From positions 1 through 64,000 of the forward strand of contig CAMWSS010000005.1 of NCBI GenBank assembly GCA_947177035.1: a stretch of 64,000 nt of DNA, given 5' to 3'. This document shows positions 10,201 through 18,629 of this stretch, one piece after another. The DNA comes from an uncultured Porphyromonadaceae bacterium. Its GTDB lineage: Bacteria > Bacteroidota > Bacteroidia > Bacteroidales > Muribaculaceae. A program made the translations under genes and the position numbers. The notes below the pieces were generated by a model. That model did not search any database. It was not told the DNA's origin and worked only from the letters and a program-made list of their open reading frames with translations. Within the stretch, counting starts at the first letter, position 1; the number at the start of each line of letters is the position of its first letter.

Positions 10201-10280
10201 GCTATGCCATGCTCTCGGTCATTTACCGTTTCCGCCACACTCCGAAAAAGGCTGACTTCACACCCGACAACGTATTCTGA
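7260..10280 (+). CDS. outer membrane beta-barrel protein, TonB-receptor-like
   Basis: A 1006-residue secreted protein with a signal-like N-terminus (MAIALILAVVASGQTTLLAA). An early beta-sandwich resembling a CarboxypepD_reg domain is followed by a plug-like block with LVAMFPGAEISPEGQIKVNGRVLNELLINGKDFF in the family pattern, then about 750 residues of alternating aromatic beta-strands ending in VIYRF. This is the layout of OMP_b-brl_3-type outer-membrane barrels of Bacteroidota. No SusD partner lies next to it and no TonB box is obvious, so the substrate is unknown. It stands alone between lptG and mce with its own promoter. The start at 7260 was chosen because the -7 element overlaps the earlier ATG. 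Confidence 0.8.
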   Translation: MTTTPRISHAGRMAIALILAVVASGQTTLLAAREHKFIMFGYCFERNDSTGWEAIDSVEVSLTRSDTIVVPFKLLSEAGKSGLSKSDLRMLVDGPRDLYQLRLYKPGYEPILREVRYSAADRDMVYAENLELKREKVVALDGVEIKATAIKMVMKGDTIVYNASAFQLDEGSMLESLVAMFPGAEISPEGQIKVNGRVLNELLINGKDFFKGDPNVALKNLPSYTVDKVKVYDKAADDAYLTKSDVKLSRKEDEENLVMDVVLKKEFNTGMMANVEAGYGLNGRYQGRLFGLMFTDRLRISGFGNFNNVKDTGSASTDGYWRDGWSDPGELDVQMGGLDMLYSHGKWEVTASASASRKDSRCTTESANVSYYDTGDIYSRSDSREKNISKSAQAQADAEYKGESFYLHLSPGVSYYSLKGTSLSRGANFTRQPEEASRTESLDSLFAGALQPSRFERWLLNRNSTATVSNPRNLNAFVNAWMTIRPEWMSGKLDVRINALHDRNDNDSRTVYDQTLGPESTENAVPVRRDQYRELPVRRTAYGGVISYSYDKNTFTEEHRRTWSVYSSVGFDHDDRSNNYDYWVATGSDPDAYFSQSVVLPSLTRPENSVIDETNTYSTRYEANDLSAYVHGSWNVSHIAETDSGINPSFGVMVSLQEKYLHHRGRRASAAESLSHLQRVNYLTPGISLSFSSANNKRYVYAMLRYRMSNSTPDVFSYIPSVTDADPFNVVERGMEDLKTASTHSISAQFGSYGRKGHMTGVQINGGINFTENAIGVARRFDPATGISYTRSVNVSGNRDAYAHSNVWFDFGKDNKWNWSNYFGGTFTRSADFVTATSGQPVKSLVNSANLREVMSLAWSFGKGSRINLSGNVGWNGARSPREDFNDVNVWNYGASSSVTLRLPLDFELRTSLSFTANRGYESSALNTDVWYWDASASKSILKGDLTFKLTAVDILNQTNTTSVHVNAQGRYETWTNTTPSYAMLSVIYRFRHTPKKADFTPDNVF

Positions 10281-10290
10281 GTCCGAATTA

Positions 10291-10322
10291 TTTGCGCAGG
10301 TCATGGAAATCAGTTATCTTTG
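10291..10322 (+). promoter_or_regulatory. promoter of the mce-mmd operon
   Basis: TTTG (10291-10294), 20 bp, TATCTTTG (10315-10322). The match is exact, and it excludes the longer in-frame start at 10320 for mce. Confidence 0.85.
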
Positions 10323-10373
10323 TGCCATATAATATTCACAACAAACCAAAATCAAAATAATAAACAATTTATC

Positions 10374-10793
10374 ATGGATCTGACTCACATTGAACACGTG
10401 GGCATCGCCGTGCCAAGCCTCGACGAAGCTATTCCTTTCTACGAGAACATGCTCGGACTCAAGTGTTTTGCCATTGAAGAAGTGGCAGACCAGAAAGTGC
10501 GCACAGCCTTCTTCCGCGTCGGTCAAACAAAAATAGAACTGCTTGAAGGAACTTCGGAAGACAGCGCCATCTCCAAATTCATCGCTGCCAACGGCGGCCG
10601 CGGCGGCATACAGCACATCGCTTTTGCCGTGGGCGACGGAGTGGCAAACGCCCTGGCCGAACTCGAAGGAAAAGGATGCCGACTGATCGACAAGGCTCCG
10701 CGCAAAGGCGCCGAAGGTCTCAACATCGCCTTCGTGCACCCCAAGAGCACCTGCGGCACTCTGATCGAACTTTGTGAAGACCCCAACAAATAA
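10374..10793 (+). CDS. mce: methylmalonyl-CoA epimerase
   Basis: Interconverts the (R) and (S) forms of methylmalonyl-CoA between the mutase and the decarboxylase. The 139-residue product has the two-half glyoxalase/VOC fold: HIEHVGIAVPSLDEAIPFYENMLGL at the N-terminus and GGIQHIAFAV in the second half, with His and Glu residues (EHVGIAV, KIELLEG, GIQHIAF, TLIELCE) placed as metal ligands. It is the first gene of the operon, 29 bp ahead of mmdA, and has its own strong promoter. The start MDLTHIEHV was chosen because the upstream ATG lies within the promoter. Confidence 0.95.
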   Translation: MDLTHIEHVGIAVPSLDEAIPFYENMLGLKCFAIEEVADQKVRTAFFRVGQTKIELLEGTSEDSAISKFIAANGGRGGIQHIAFAVGDGVANALAELEGKGCRLIDKAPRKGAEGLNIAFVHPKSTCGTLIELCEDPNK

Positions 10794-10822
10794 ACTGCAT
10801 TTTCCCATAATAGAAAACATAT

Positions 10823-12376
10823 ATGAGTACCCAACTCGCCAAAGTGCAGGAACTGATTGACCTGCGCACAGAAGCCCGCCTCGGCGGCGGACAGAAAGCC
10901 ATCGACAAACAGCATGAACGCGGAAAGTACACCGCACGCGAACGTATCGCCCAACTGCTTGACGAAGGCTCGTTTGAAGAACTCGATATGTTCGTGCGCC
11001 ACCGCTGCACAAACTTCGGACAAGAGAAAAAAAGCTATCCCGGCGACGGCGTGGTGACCGGTTATGGCACCATCGACGGTCGCCTGGTCTATGTCTTCGC
11101 ACAGGACTTCACCGTGTTCGGCGGATCGCTGTCGGAGACCATGGCGCTTAAAATATGCAAGGTGATGGATATGGCCATGAAGATGGGCGCGCCCGTCATC
11201 GGCCTCAATGACTCAGGCGGCGCACGCATCCAGGAAGGCATCAACGCCCTGGCCGGCTATGCCGAAATCTTCCAGCGCAACATCATGGCATCTGGCGTCA
11301 TTCCGCAGATCTCGGCCATCCTCGGTCCCTGTGCCGGCGGCGCTGTATATTCGCCTGCGCTCACCGACTTCACCGTCATGGCCAAGGGCATAAGCTATAT
11401 GTTCCTCACCGGCCCGAAAGTGGTCAAGACCGTCACTGGCGAAGATGTGACCCAGGAAGCCCTCGGCGGTGCCGACGTGCACTCGACCAAGAGCGGTGTG
11501 GCCCACTTTGCAGCCGAAGACGGCGAAGATGCTATCCGCATCGTGCGCAAGCTCTTCAGCTACATTCCGCAGAACAACCTCGAGGAGGCTCCTCTGGTGG
11601 AATGCACCGACCCCATCGACCGTCTTGAGGACTCGCTCAACGAGATCATCCCGGAATCGGCCAACAAGGCTTACGATATGTATGAAGTGATCGGCGCTAT
11701 TGTCGATAACGGCGAATTCCTTGAAGTTCAGCGCAACTATGCCCGCAACATCATCATCGGCTTCGCCCGCTTCAACGGACAGAGCGTCGGCATCGTTGCC
11801 AACCAGCCCAAATATCTGGCAGGCGTGCTCGACAGCAACGCCTCGCGCAAGGCAGCCCGCTTCGTGCGCTTCTGCGACGCCTTCAACATTCCTCTGGTGT
11901 CGCTCGTCGACGTGCCCGGATTCCTGCCTGGAACCGGTCAGGAGTATAACGGCGTTATCCTCCACGGCGCGAAACTGCTCTATGCTTACGGTGAAGCAAC
12001 AGTGCCCAAGGTGACTGTGACACTGCGCAAGAGCTATGGCGGCTCACACATCGTGATGAGCTGTAAGCAGCTGCGTGGCGACATGAACTATGCATGGCCT
12101 TCGGCCGAGATCGCCGTGATGGGCGGTGCCGGTGCCGTTGAAGTGCTCTATGCCAAGGAAGCCAAGGCAGCCGAAGATCCAAAGGCAGTGCTGGCCGAGA
12201 AGGAAGCAGAATACAACAAACTCTTCTGCAACCCCTACAACGCCGCCAAGTATGGCTACATCGACGACGTTATCGAGCCGCGCAACACCCGCTTCCGCAT
12301 CATCCGCGCTCTCCAGCAGCTTGCCACAAAGCGCGTGCAGAACCCGGCCAAGAAGCATGGCAACATCCCCTTGTAA
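10823..12376 (+). CDS. mmdA: methylmalonyl-CoA decarboxylase, carboxyltransferase (alpha) subunit
   Basis: Moves the carboxyl group of methylmalonyl-CoA to the biotin carrier, giving propionyl-CoA. The 517-residue length and crotonase-type two-domain fold match MmdA/PccB. Visible motifs are the acyl-CoA and oxyanion segments [14 protein letters not shown] and [16 protein letters not shown], and the C-terminal [11 protein letters not shown] block. PccB of propionyl-CoA carboxylase is very similar in sequence. The membrane beta subunit and gamma-like subunit just downstream, and the lack of a biotin carboxylase gene, favour the decarboxylase. Confidence 0.9.
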   Translation: MSTQLAKVQELIDLRTEARLGGGQKAIDKQHERGKYTARERIAQLLDEGSFEELDMFVRHRCTNFGQEKKSYPGDGVVTGYGTIDGRLVYVFAQDFTVFGGSLSETMALKICKVMDMAMKMGAPVIGLNDSGGARIQEGINALAGYAEIFQRNIMASGVIPQISAILGPCAGGAVYSPALTDFTVMAKGISYMFLTGPKVVKTVTGEDVTQEALGGADVHSTKSGVAHFAAEDGEDAIRIVRKLFSYIPQNNLEEAPLVECTDPIDRLEDSLNEIIPESANKAYDMYEVIGAIVDNGEFLEVQRNYARNIIIGFARFNGQSVGIVANQPKYLAGVLDSNASRKAARFVRFCDAFNIPLVSLVDVPGFLPGTGQEYNGVILHGAKLLYAYGEATVPKVTVTLRKSYGGSHIVMSCKQLRGDMNYAWPSAEIAVMGGAGAVEVLYAKEAKAAEDPKAVLAEKEAEYNKLFCNPYNAAKYGYIDDVIEPRNTRFRIIRALQQLATKRVQNPAKKHGNIPL

Positions 12377-12398
12377 GAATCCGAAACCATCCCGACGC

Positions 12399-13307
12399 AT
12401 GATGAAACATAAATTAATGACCCTCGTCATCGCGCTGATCGCGTGTGCCGGCTTCTGCTCAGCCCAGAGCAGAAGCGCACTGCGCATCAACGAAGTGATG
12501 GTGCAGAACGACAGCAACTTTATCGACGACTATGGTTGCTACTCTGCATGGATCGAGTTGTTCAACTCCAACTTCTCACCTCTGGAAATCTCCAGTGTCT
12601 ATATCACTGACGATCCGGAGAATCCGACCAAATATCCCGTGCCGCTCGGCGATGTCAACACTCGCATCCCCAAGCGTCAGCACGTGATCTTCTGGGCCGA
12701 CGGCAACGAGACCCGAGGCACCTTCCACCTGAATTTCCGACTGGTGCCTGGCCGCGAAAACTATCTCGCGCTCTATGACGCCGACGGAAAAACCCTGATC
12801 GACGAAGTGGTTGTGCCGGCTTCGCTGGCCCCCAACACATCCTATGCCCGAGTAGAGGACGCCGCTGACCAATGGGAAGTGCGCGACGGTTCGTCGGCTG
12901 AGAAATATGTGACTCCGTCGTCGGCCAACCGCATCAAGGGCACAAACCCCAAGATTCAGAACTTCAGGGAGATGGATGAAAACGGTCTGGGCATGACCCT
13001 GATGGCCATGTGCATCGTGTTCAGCGCCCTGCTGGCTCTCTGCATCTGCTTCTACATCATCAGCAAGATCGGTGCCAGTCAGACTCGCCGCCGCAAGATG
13101 GAAGCTACTGGCGTGGCTCTCGAAACTCCGCGTGCCGAGCGTCCCGACCATGACTCCGGTGAAGTGATCGCAGCCATCAGCATGGCCCTCAACGAACACA
13201 TCAACGTGCACGACCGCGAAAGCACTGTGCTCACCATCAACAAGGTTAAGCGCGCATATTCACCCTGGAACTCCAAAATCTACAACATGCGGCGCCTGCC
13301 GAAATAA
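12399..13307 (+). CDS. OadG-like decarboxylase gamma/delta subunit with N-terminal lamin-tail-like domain
   Basis: A 302-residue protein. A signal peptide (MMKHKLMTLVIALIACAGFCSA) is followed by an extracytoplasmic domain starting LRINEVMVQNDSNFIDDYGCYSAWIEL-type, the pattern of a lamin-tail domain (about 25-170). Next come one membrane helix (about 190-215, MTLMAMCIVFSALLALCICFYII) and a cytoplasmic tail. The helix and tail match OadG, which holds the alpha and beta subunits of sodium-pumping decarboxylases together. The family is usually about 80-120 residues, so the extra domain is notable. It lies between mmdA and the biotin carrier. The start (12399, or 12402) was chosen from the signal peptide; the long upstream extension lies inside mmdA. 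Confidence 0.8.
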   Translation: MMKHKLMTLVIALIACAGFCSAQSRSALRINEVMVQNDSNFIDDYGCYSAWIELFNSNFSPLEISSVYITDDPENPTKYPVPLGDVNTRIPKRQHVIFWADGNETRGTFHLNFRLVPGRENYLALYDADGKTLIDEVVVPASLAPNTSYARVEDAADQWEVRDGSSAEKYVTPSSANRIKGTNPKIQNFREMDENGLGMTLMAMCIVFSALLALCICFYIISKIGASQTRRRKMEATGVALETPRAERPDHDSGEVIAAISMALNEHINVHDRESTVLTINKVKRAYSPWNSKIYNMRRLPK

Positions 13308-13354
13308 GCAATCAAAACCATATTCGTCTCATTTTTCAATAAAGAAGATCATCC

Positions 13355-13789
13355 ATGAAAGAATATAAATATAAAATCAACGGCAATATCTACAAAGTAG
13401 CTGTCGGAGATATAAAGGACAACGTGGCCCATGTCGAGGTTAACGGCACGCCGTATAACGTCGAACTTGAAAACACTTCACGTCCCGTCACTGTGGTCAC
13501 CGCTCCGCGTCCGGCCGCAGCGCCCCGCACCGAAACCGGTGCCAAGGTGATTGCATCGGCGCCCGCGGCTGCCGGCGGCCATCAGGTCAAGGCTCCGCTG
13601 CCCGGCGTGGTGCTCAGCGTGCCTGTGAATGTCGGCGATGTTGTCAAAGCCTCCGACACAGTGCTGGTGCTCGAAGCCATGAAGATGGAAAATGCCATCC
13701 ATGCCGGCCGCGACGGCAAAATCGCGTCGATCGCCGTCAATCAGGGCGACTCAGTGCTCGAAGGTCATCTGCTGCTGACAATCGAATAA
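13355..13789 (+). CDS. mmdC: biotin carboxyl carrier subunit of the decarboxylase
   Basis: Carries the carboxyl group as carboxybiotin from the carboxyltransferase to the membrane decarboxylase. The 144-residue protein has an N-terminal strand-rich segment, a flexible Ala/Pro-rich linker (about 45-75) and a C-terminal biotinyl domain with EAMKMEN, where Lys110 is the biotinylated residue. It sits between the OadG-like gene and mmdB, 26 bp before the latter. Confidence 0.93.
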   Translation: MKEYKYKINGNIYKVAVGDIKDNVAHVEVNGTPYNVELENTSRPVTVVTAPRPAAAPRTETGAKVIASAPAAAGGHQVKAPLPGVVLSVPVNVGDVVKASDTVLVLEAMKMENAIHAGRDGKIASIAVNQGDSVLEGHLLLTIE

Positions 13790-13814
13790 TTTCACTTTAA
13801 TTCAGCTCATTATT

Positions 13815-14972
13815 ATGGAATTCAGTGATTTTATTCTCAGCAACTTGCAGCAGTTCTGGCATCTGACTGGCTTCTACAATGCCACTTGGCAGAACTTCGT
13901 GATGCTTGCTGTGGGCATATTCTTCATCTGGCTTGCAATCAAGAAAGACTTCGAGCCGATGCTGCTTGTGCCCATCGGTTTCGGCATGCTCATCGGCAAT
14001 GTGCCTTTCAACGCTGAGGCCGGACTCGAAATCGGCATCTATGAAGAAGGCTCGGTGCTCAATATCCTTTACAACGGCGTGTCGGCCGGCTGGTATCCTC
14101 CCCTGATCTTCCTGGGAATCGGTGCCATGACCGACTTCACCGCCCTGATCGCCAATCCGAAACTGATGCTCATCGGTGCCGCTGCCCAATTCGGCATCTT
14201 CGGCGCCTATATGGTCGCACTGCTGCTTGGCTTTGCCCCTGACCAGGCCGGTGCCATCGCCATCATCGGCGGCGCCGACGGTCCCACCGCCATCTTCCTT
14301 TCAAGCAAGCTCGCGCCAAACCTCATGGGTGCCATCGCCGTGTCGGCCTACTCCTATATGGCCCTTGTGCCGGTGATCCAGCCGCCGATCATGCGCCTGC
14401 TCACAACGAAGAAAGAGCGCCTGATCAAGATGAAACCCGCGCGTGCCGTCAGCCAGACAGAAAAGATCATCTTCCCGATCGTGGGCCTGTTGCTCACATG
14501 CTTCGTGGTTCCCTCCGGCCTGCCGCTGCTGGGCATGCTCTTCTTCGGCAACCTGCTGCGTGAAAGCGGCGTGACCACACGTCTGGCCAAAACCGCAAGC
14601 AACGCTCTGACCGACATCGTCACCATCCTGCTCGGCATGACTGTGGGCGCCTCCACACAGGCTTCGCAGTTCCTGACCGCCCAGACCATCGGCATCTTCG
14701 CCCTCGGTTTCATGGCCTTCATCATCGCATCGGCCTCGGGCGTGATCTTTGTCAAGCTCTTCAATCTTGTGCTCCCTCACAACAAGAAGATCAATCCGCT
14801 TATCGGCAACGCCGGCGTCAGCGCCGTGCCGATGTCGTCACGCATCTCCAACAACCTCGGTCTGGAATACGATCCCAGCAACTACCTGCTCATGCACGCC
14901 ATGGGCCCGAACGTTGCCGGCGTGATCGGCTCGGCAGTAGCTGCCGGCGTGCTCCTCGGCTTCCTTGCCTGA
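13815..14972 (+). CDS. mmdB: sodium-ion-translocating decarboxylase beta subunit
   Basis: Membrane subunit that decarboxylates carboxybiotin and pumps Na+ outward. The 385-residue protein has about nine to eleven hydrophobic segments and the conserved [17 protein letters not shown] motif (about 155-172) of the OadB/MmdB/GcdB family. It closes the five-gene operon and is followed by a terminator. The whole set suits propionate formation from succinate; the mutase genes are not in this window. Confidence 0.95.
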   Translation: MEFSDFILSNLQQFWHLTGFYNATWQNFVMLAVGIFFIWLAIKKDFEPMLLVPIGFGMLIGNVPFNAEAGLEIGIYEEGSVLNILYNGVSAGWYPPLIFLGIGAMTDFTALIANPKLMLIGAAAQFGIFGAYMVALLLGFAPDQAGAIAIIGGADGPTAIFLSSKLAPNLMGAIAVSAYSYMALVPVIQPPIMRLLTTKKERLIKMKPARAVSQTEKIIFPIVGLLLTCFVVPSGLPLLGMLFFGNLLRESGVTTRLAKTASNALTDIVTILLGMTVGASTQASQFLTAQTIGIFALGFMAFIIASASGVIFVKLFNLVLPHNKKINPLIGNAGVSAVPMSSRISNNLGLEYDPSNYLLMHAMGPNVAGVIGSAVAAGVLLGFLA

Positions 14973-14998
14973 TAATAATCCTACTGATAACCGATATG

Positions 14999-15034
14999 AA
15001 AACCGTCGATCCTTCCGGACCGGCGGTTTTTTTT
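14999..15034 (+). terminator. terminator of the mmd operon
   Basis: AAAACCGTCG (14999-15008) pairs with CGGCGGTTTT (15021-15030), ten pairs with one G-U, followed by TTTT. Its T-run runs into the -33 box of the next promoter. Confidence 0.85.
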
Positions 15035-15063
15035 GCGCCATTCGTGGAATTTCAGTACTTTTG
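15032..15063 (+). promoter_or_regulatory. promoter of mgtE
   Basis: TTTG (15032-15035), 20 bp, TACTTTTG (15056-15063), 6 bp before the ATG at 15069. The leader would be very short or absent. Confidence 0.8.
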
Positions 15064-15068
15064 TGCCG

Positions 15069-16436
15069 ATGAAAGAATATAGCCCTGAATACCTCGAACA
15101 GATCCGCTCGATTATCGAGCAAGGCGATATCGCGTCGGCCCGCCGCGAGCTGGACAGCCTGCATCCGGCCGACATTGCCGAACTGTATCAGGATCTTGAC
15201 CTCGAACAGGCCGAATTTCTATATAAGCTGCTTGATGAGGAAACGGCGGCCGACGTGCTCATGGAACTCGATGAGGACGATCGGAAAAAGTTGCTTGACA
15301 ATATGCCCAATGAGGTCATTGCCAAGCAGATCGATCATATGGATACTGACGATGCCGTCGACATTATCCAGGAGCTTGACAAGGAAGACCAGGAAGAGGT
15401 GCTTTCTCAGCTTGATGACGTGGAGCAGGCCGGCGACATCATTGACCTGCTGAAATATGACGAGGATACTGCCGGCGGCCTGATGGGCACGGAGATGATC
15501 GTGGTCAACGAGAACTGGTCAATGCCCGAGTGCATCAAGGAAATGAGGCGTCAGGCCGAAGAACTTGACGAGATATATTACGTCTTTGTCGTTGACAACG
15601 ACGAGCGCCTGCGCGGAGTGCTCCCTCTGAAGAAGATGCTGACCCATCCGTCGGTGTCGAAGATCAAGCACGTGATGGAGGAGGATCCAGCCTCGGTGAA
15701 GACCGACACTCCGATCGACGAAGTGGCACAGGACTTTGAAAAATACGACCTTGTGGCCATGCCGGTAGTGGACTCCATTGGCCGCCTTGTCGGCCAGATA
15801 ACGGTCGATGACGTGATGGACGAAGTGCGCGAGTCGCAGGAGCGCGACTATCAGCTGGCATCAGGTCTTAGTTCTGACGTGGAGACCGACGACAGCTGGT
15901 TCGCGCAGACCAAGGCCCGTCTGCCATGGCTGCTGATAGGTGTCGGTGGCGGCATATGCAATTCACTCATTCTCGGCAACTTCGAGCAGGGCTTTGCCAC
16001 CAATCCCGCCATGGCTCTTTTTATTCCGATGATCGGTGGCACCGGCGGCAACGTCGGCATCCAGTCCTCGGCCATCGTGGTGCAGGGTCTGGCCAACGGT
16101 TCGCTGGAGATCGCCAAAGCGAGTCGTCAGATACTCAAGGAGATCGGGGTGGGGCTGCTTAACGCCAGCATCATAGCGTCGCTTGTGTTTATCTATAACT
16201 GCGTGACCCTGGGGGCCACTCAGGTCACCACTCTGGCAGTGTCGCTGTCGCTCTTTGCCGTTGTTATTTTCGCGTCGGTGTTCGGCACCTTCGTTCCGCT
16301 GACCCTCGAACGGTTCAAGATTGATCCGGCTCTTGCCACCGGCCCGTTCATCTCGATCACCAACGATATTATCGGCATGGTCATCTATATGTCCATCTCG
16401 TCGTGGTTCCTTGTGCGCTTCGGTGAGTTCCTCTGA
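15069..16436 (+). CDS. mgtE: MgtE-type magnesium transporter
   Basis: Mg2+ channel gated by intracellular Mg2+. The 455-residue protein has an acidic superhelical N domain (about 20-125), a CBS pair (about 128-250, with DNDERLRGVLPLKKML and DSIGRLVGQITVDDVMDEV), a connecting helix, and five membrane helices (about 275-455) with the PMIGGTGGNVGIQSSAIVVQ pore signature. The longer reading from 15033 begins inside the promoter and is rejected. No Mg2+ riboswitch can be seen, and the leader is too short for one. Confidence 0.93.
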   Translation: MKEYSPEYLEQIRSIIEQGDIASARRELDSLHPADIAELYQDLDLEQAEFLYKLLDEETAADVLMELDEDDRKKLLDNMPNEVIAKQIDHMDTDDAVDIIQELDKEDQEEVLSQLDDVEQAGDIIDLLKYDEDTAGGLMGTEMIVVNENWSMPECIKEMRRQAEELDEIYYVFVVDNDERLRGVLPLKKMLTHPSVSKIKHVMEEDPASVKTDTPIDEVAQDFEKYDLVAMPVVDSIGRLVGQITVDDVMDEVRESQERDYQLASGLSSDVETDDSWFAQTKARLPWLLIGVGGGICNSLILGNFEQGFATNPAMALFIPMIGGTGGNVGIQSSAIVVQGLANGSLEIAKASRQILKEIGVGLLNASIIASLVFIYNCVTLGATQVTTLAVSLSLFAVVIFASVFGTFVPLTLERFKIDPALATGPFISITNDIIGMVIYMSISSWFLVRFGEFL

Positions 16437-16450
16437 ACGCACATCTGTCG

Positions 16451-16526
16451 GAAAAGTGTAGTTTCTGGTTGCGTATTTTGTCGGAAAAGTGTATTTTTGC
16501 ACTATCTAAATTTATAGAAAAGTGTA
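16451..16526 (+). repeat. three direct repeats of GAAAAGTGTA with a 33-bp period
   Basis: GAAAAGTGTA occurs at 16451-16460, 16484-16493 and 16517-16526, exactly 33 bp apart (about three helical turns). The first two copies share the longer TGTCGGAAAAGTGTA core. The array spans the gap from the mgtE stop to the start of the DUF4143 ATPase and overlaps its -7 element. This is what an operator or a target for the adjacent protein would look like. Confidence 0.75.
16492..16499 (+). promoter_or_regulatory. -7 element of the DUF4143 ATPase gene
   Basis: TATTTTTG fits TAnnTTTG, with a TTG at 16469-16471 at the 20-bp spacing. It overlaps the second GAAAAGTGTA repeat, so binding there would block transcription. 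Confidence 0.55.
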
Positions 16527-16531
16527 TTGCC

Positions 16532-17884
16532 ATGCTTTTTCGCAAGATCGAAACCTCTATTCGTGAGTATTTTAGCTCTGATCGTGACAAGGTCCTTGTA
16601 ATTACCGGAGCGCGTCAAGTCGGAAAATCGTTCATCATTCGTCATGTGGCGTCACAGATGTTTAGAAACGTCATTGAGATCAATATGGTGGAGGATGCCG
16701 ATAACGCGCGCTTGTTTGAGTCAGTGACGAGTACAGAGGATTTCTATTTGCGACTAAGTATCATTGCCGGCGATAGGATGGGAGATCGCGATGATACGGT
16801 GGTGTTTATTGACGAAATCCAGCAATATCCCCACTTGCTCACCATGTTGAAATTTTTGCGTCAGGAACGCCGATTCACTTATGTGGCCAGCGGATCGCTT
16901 CTGGGCATTGCGTTGAAATCGTCTACCTCCATTCCGCTTGGAAGTATAGAGATCAAGCAAATGTATCCTCTCGATTTTGAGGAGTTTCTGATTGCCAATA
17001 ATTTCGGACAAGCGGCGATAGACATAATGCGCGTAAAGTTTGAGGAGCGCCAGCCGCTTGATCAGGCAATGCACAACCAGGTAATGGGGCTGTTCAGAAG
17101 ATATCTGCTCACCGGTGGCATGCCTGATGCGGTCAATGAATATCTGCGTTCACGCAATATGGTGAAAATCCGTGAAATACAGCGTGATATAATGAATCTT
17201 TATGCACTGGATGCATCAAAATATGACAGCGGTCGTCGTTTGAATATAGCTCGCATATATCAGATGATACCATCCTATATGGAAAGTAAGAAAAAGCGGC
17301 TTGTCTATAAAGATATAGAGGGAAAGAGGGGAAAGCGATCCTCTGACTATGTGGAGGAGATCGATTATCTGATAGCGTCAGGTATAGCGCTTGAGGTCAA
17401 GGCCGTGTCAAATCCATCGTTTCCATTGCTTGAGTCCGGCCAGAAAAACTTACTGAAACTCTATCTCAATGATGTCGGATTGCTTACAGGGGCGCTTTAT
17501 CGTAACAATATCATGCCGATCCTTGATGATGAATGCAGTGTTAATCTCGGTTCGGTATATGAATCTGTTGTAGCTCAGGAGCTTGCTGCACACAATCATA
17601 ACCTGTTTTATTACGACAACAAAACATCTGGCGAAGTTGACTATCTGATCGATAATTATGCGTCACTCACTGCTATGCCTGTCGAAGTGAAGTCAGGTAA
17701 AGATTATACCGTACACAGTGCGTTGACGCGTCTTGTCAGCAATAGGGACTATCGCATCGGTCATGCATGTGTGCTGGCAAACACGCGCGAGGTGACGACT
17801 GATGGGCTGATCACGTATATGCCTGTCTACTATGTGATGTTCTTTTCTGGACTCGGTTCAGATTCAACTGAAATTTTGCTCTGA
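16532..17884 (+). CDS. AAA ATPase with C-terminal DUF4143 domain
   Basis: A 450-residue protein of the common AAA_14/DUF4143 family, whose role is not settled. The N-terminal ATPase has Walker A GARQVGKS near residue 25, Walker B VVFIDEIQQYP near 90, and a sensor-like YVASGSLLG. The C-terminal DUF4143 half carries GEVDYLID and PVEVKSGKDYT, a layout like a PD-(D/E)XK nuclease core. Codon use is more AT-rich than mgtE next door, and the upstream repeat array is peculiar to this gene, both fitting an acquired element (inference). The start MLFRKIETSI was chosen over 16469 because the -7 element lies in between. Confidence 0.85.
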   Translation: MLFRKIETSIREYFSSDRDKVLVITGARQVGKSFIIRHVASQMFRNVIEINMVEDADNARLFESVTSTEDFYLRLSIIAGDRMGDRDDTVVFIDEIQQYPHLLTMLKFLRQERRFTYVASGSLLGIALKSSTSIPLGSIEIKQMYPLDFEEFLIANNFGQAAIDIMRVKFEERQPLDQAMHNQVMGLFRRYLLTGGMPDAVNEYLRSRNMVKIREIQRDIMNLYALDASKYDSGRRLNIARIYQMIPSYMESKKKRLVYKDIEGKRGKRSSDYVEEIDYLIASGIALEVKAVSNPSFPLLESGQKNLLKLYLNDVGLLTGALYRNNIMPILDDECSVNLGSVYESVVAQELAAHNHNLFYYDNKTSGEVDYLIDNYASLTAMPVEVKSGKDYTVHSALTRLVSNRDYRIGHACVLANTREVTTDGLITYMPVYYVMFFSGLGSDSTEILL

Positions 17885-17950
17885 TTTGTTTGCTTGAACT
17901 GGTAAGGCGATGTTGACGCGGTCTGGGCGTTGGCGGGATGCGAAAGTTTT

Positions 17951-17982
17951 TTTGCGTATGTGGGGAAATTGACGTAAATTTG
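17951..17982 (+). promoter_or_regulatory. promoter of the DUF3256 gene
   Basis: TTTG (17951-17954), 20 bp, TAAATTTG (17975-17982), ten bases before the ATG at 17992. Confidence 0.8.
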
Positions 17983-17991
17983 CGGATAGGT

Positions 17992-18615
17992 ATGAATAAA
18001 CCGCTGTTTTCGCTGCTGATAGCGCTATCTGTTGCCGCGGGTGCTGATGCCCGGCTGACTGCTGTCGACGCCTTTTGCATGGCGCCTTCGGAGGTCATGC
18101 CCATGATCAGTCCGGTCAGGCGAGCGGAAATGGTGAAGCTTTTTGAGGCCGGAGTGGCCGGTCAGGCATCTCCGAATGCTTTCGGAGGCAAGGTGGAAGT
18201 GCTTGAGGTCAGTCAGGATGCGGTAACTCTGTCGCATGCGACCGATGCCACTTTGACCATAGCGTTGCTGCCTGCCGCCGGCAGGGACACTCTGCTGATG
18301 ACGGTGGAGACGCTGCCGACTCCGGCTCCGGACTCTAATGTGAGAATCTATACCCGTGACTGGAAGCCGCTCCAGGGGCTGTATGAAGAGCCTGCGGTGA
18401 GAGACTGGGCGCTTAAAGGCCGTCAGGCCGAGGCCTCCGAGGTGTTGCCGTTCATGCTGGCCGAAGGGCGATGGGATCCCGTTTCGCGTGAATTGACACT
18501 TACTCCTACGATTGAACGCTGGATCGACGAGGAGACTCGTCCGCGTGTGGCTTCGATGATCCGCCGGTCGCTCGTTCTTGGATGGAACGGTCGCAAATTT
18601 GTTGTCAGAAAATAA
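17992..18615 (+). CDS. DUF3256 family secreted protein
   Basis: A 207-residue protein with a signal peptide (MNKPLFSLLIALSVAAGADA) and the overall pattern of DUF3256, a Bacteroidales family of unknown role: an early AFCMAPSEVMPMISPVRRAEMVKLFEAG-type helix, a middle beta-rich part, and a C-terminal segment predicted to sit under the outer membrane or in the periplasm. It precedes xseA by 14 bp and shares its operon, a linkage that gives no clear functional clue. The upstream ATG at 17938 lies before the -33 element and is rejected. Confidence 0.8.
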   Translation: MNKPLFSLLIALSVAAGADARLTAVDAFCMAPSEVMPMISPVRRAEMVKLFEAGVAGQASPNAFGGKVEVLEVSQDAVTLSHATDATLTIALLPAAGRDTLLMTVETLPTPAPDSNVRIYTRDWKPLQGLYEEPAVRDWALKGRQAEASEVLPFMLAEGRWDPVSRELTLTPTIERWIDEETRPRVASMIRRSLVLGWNGRKFVVRK

Positions 18616-18629
18616 TCCCGGCCGGCCTT

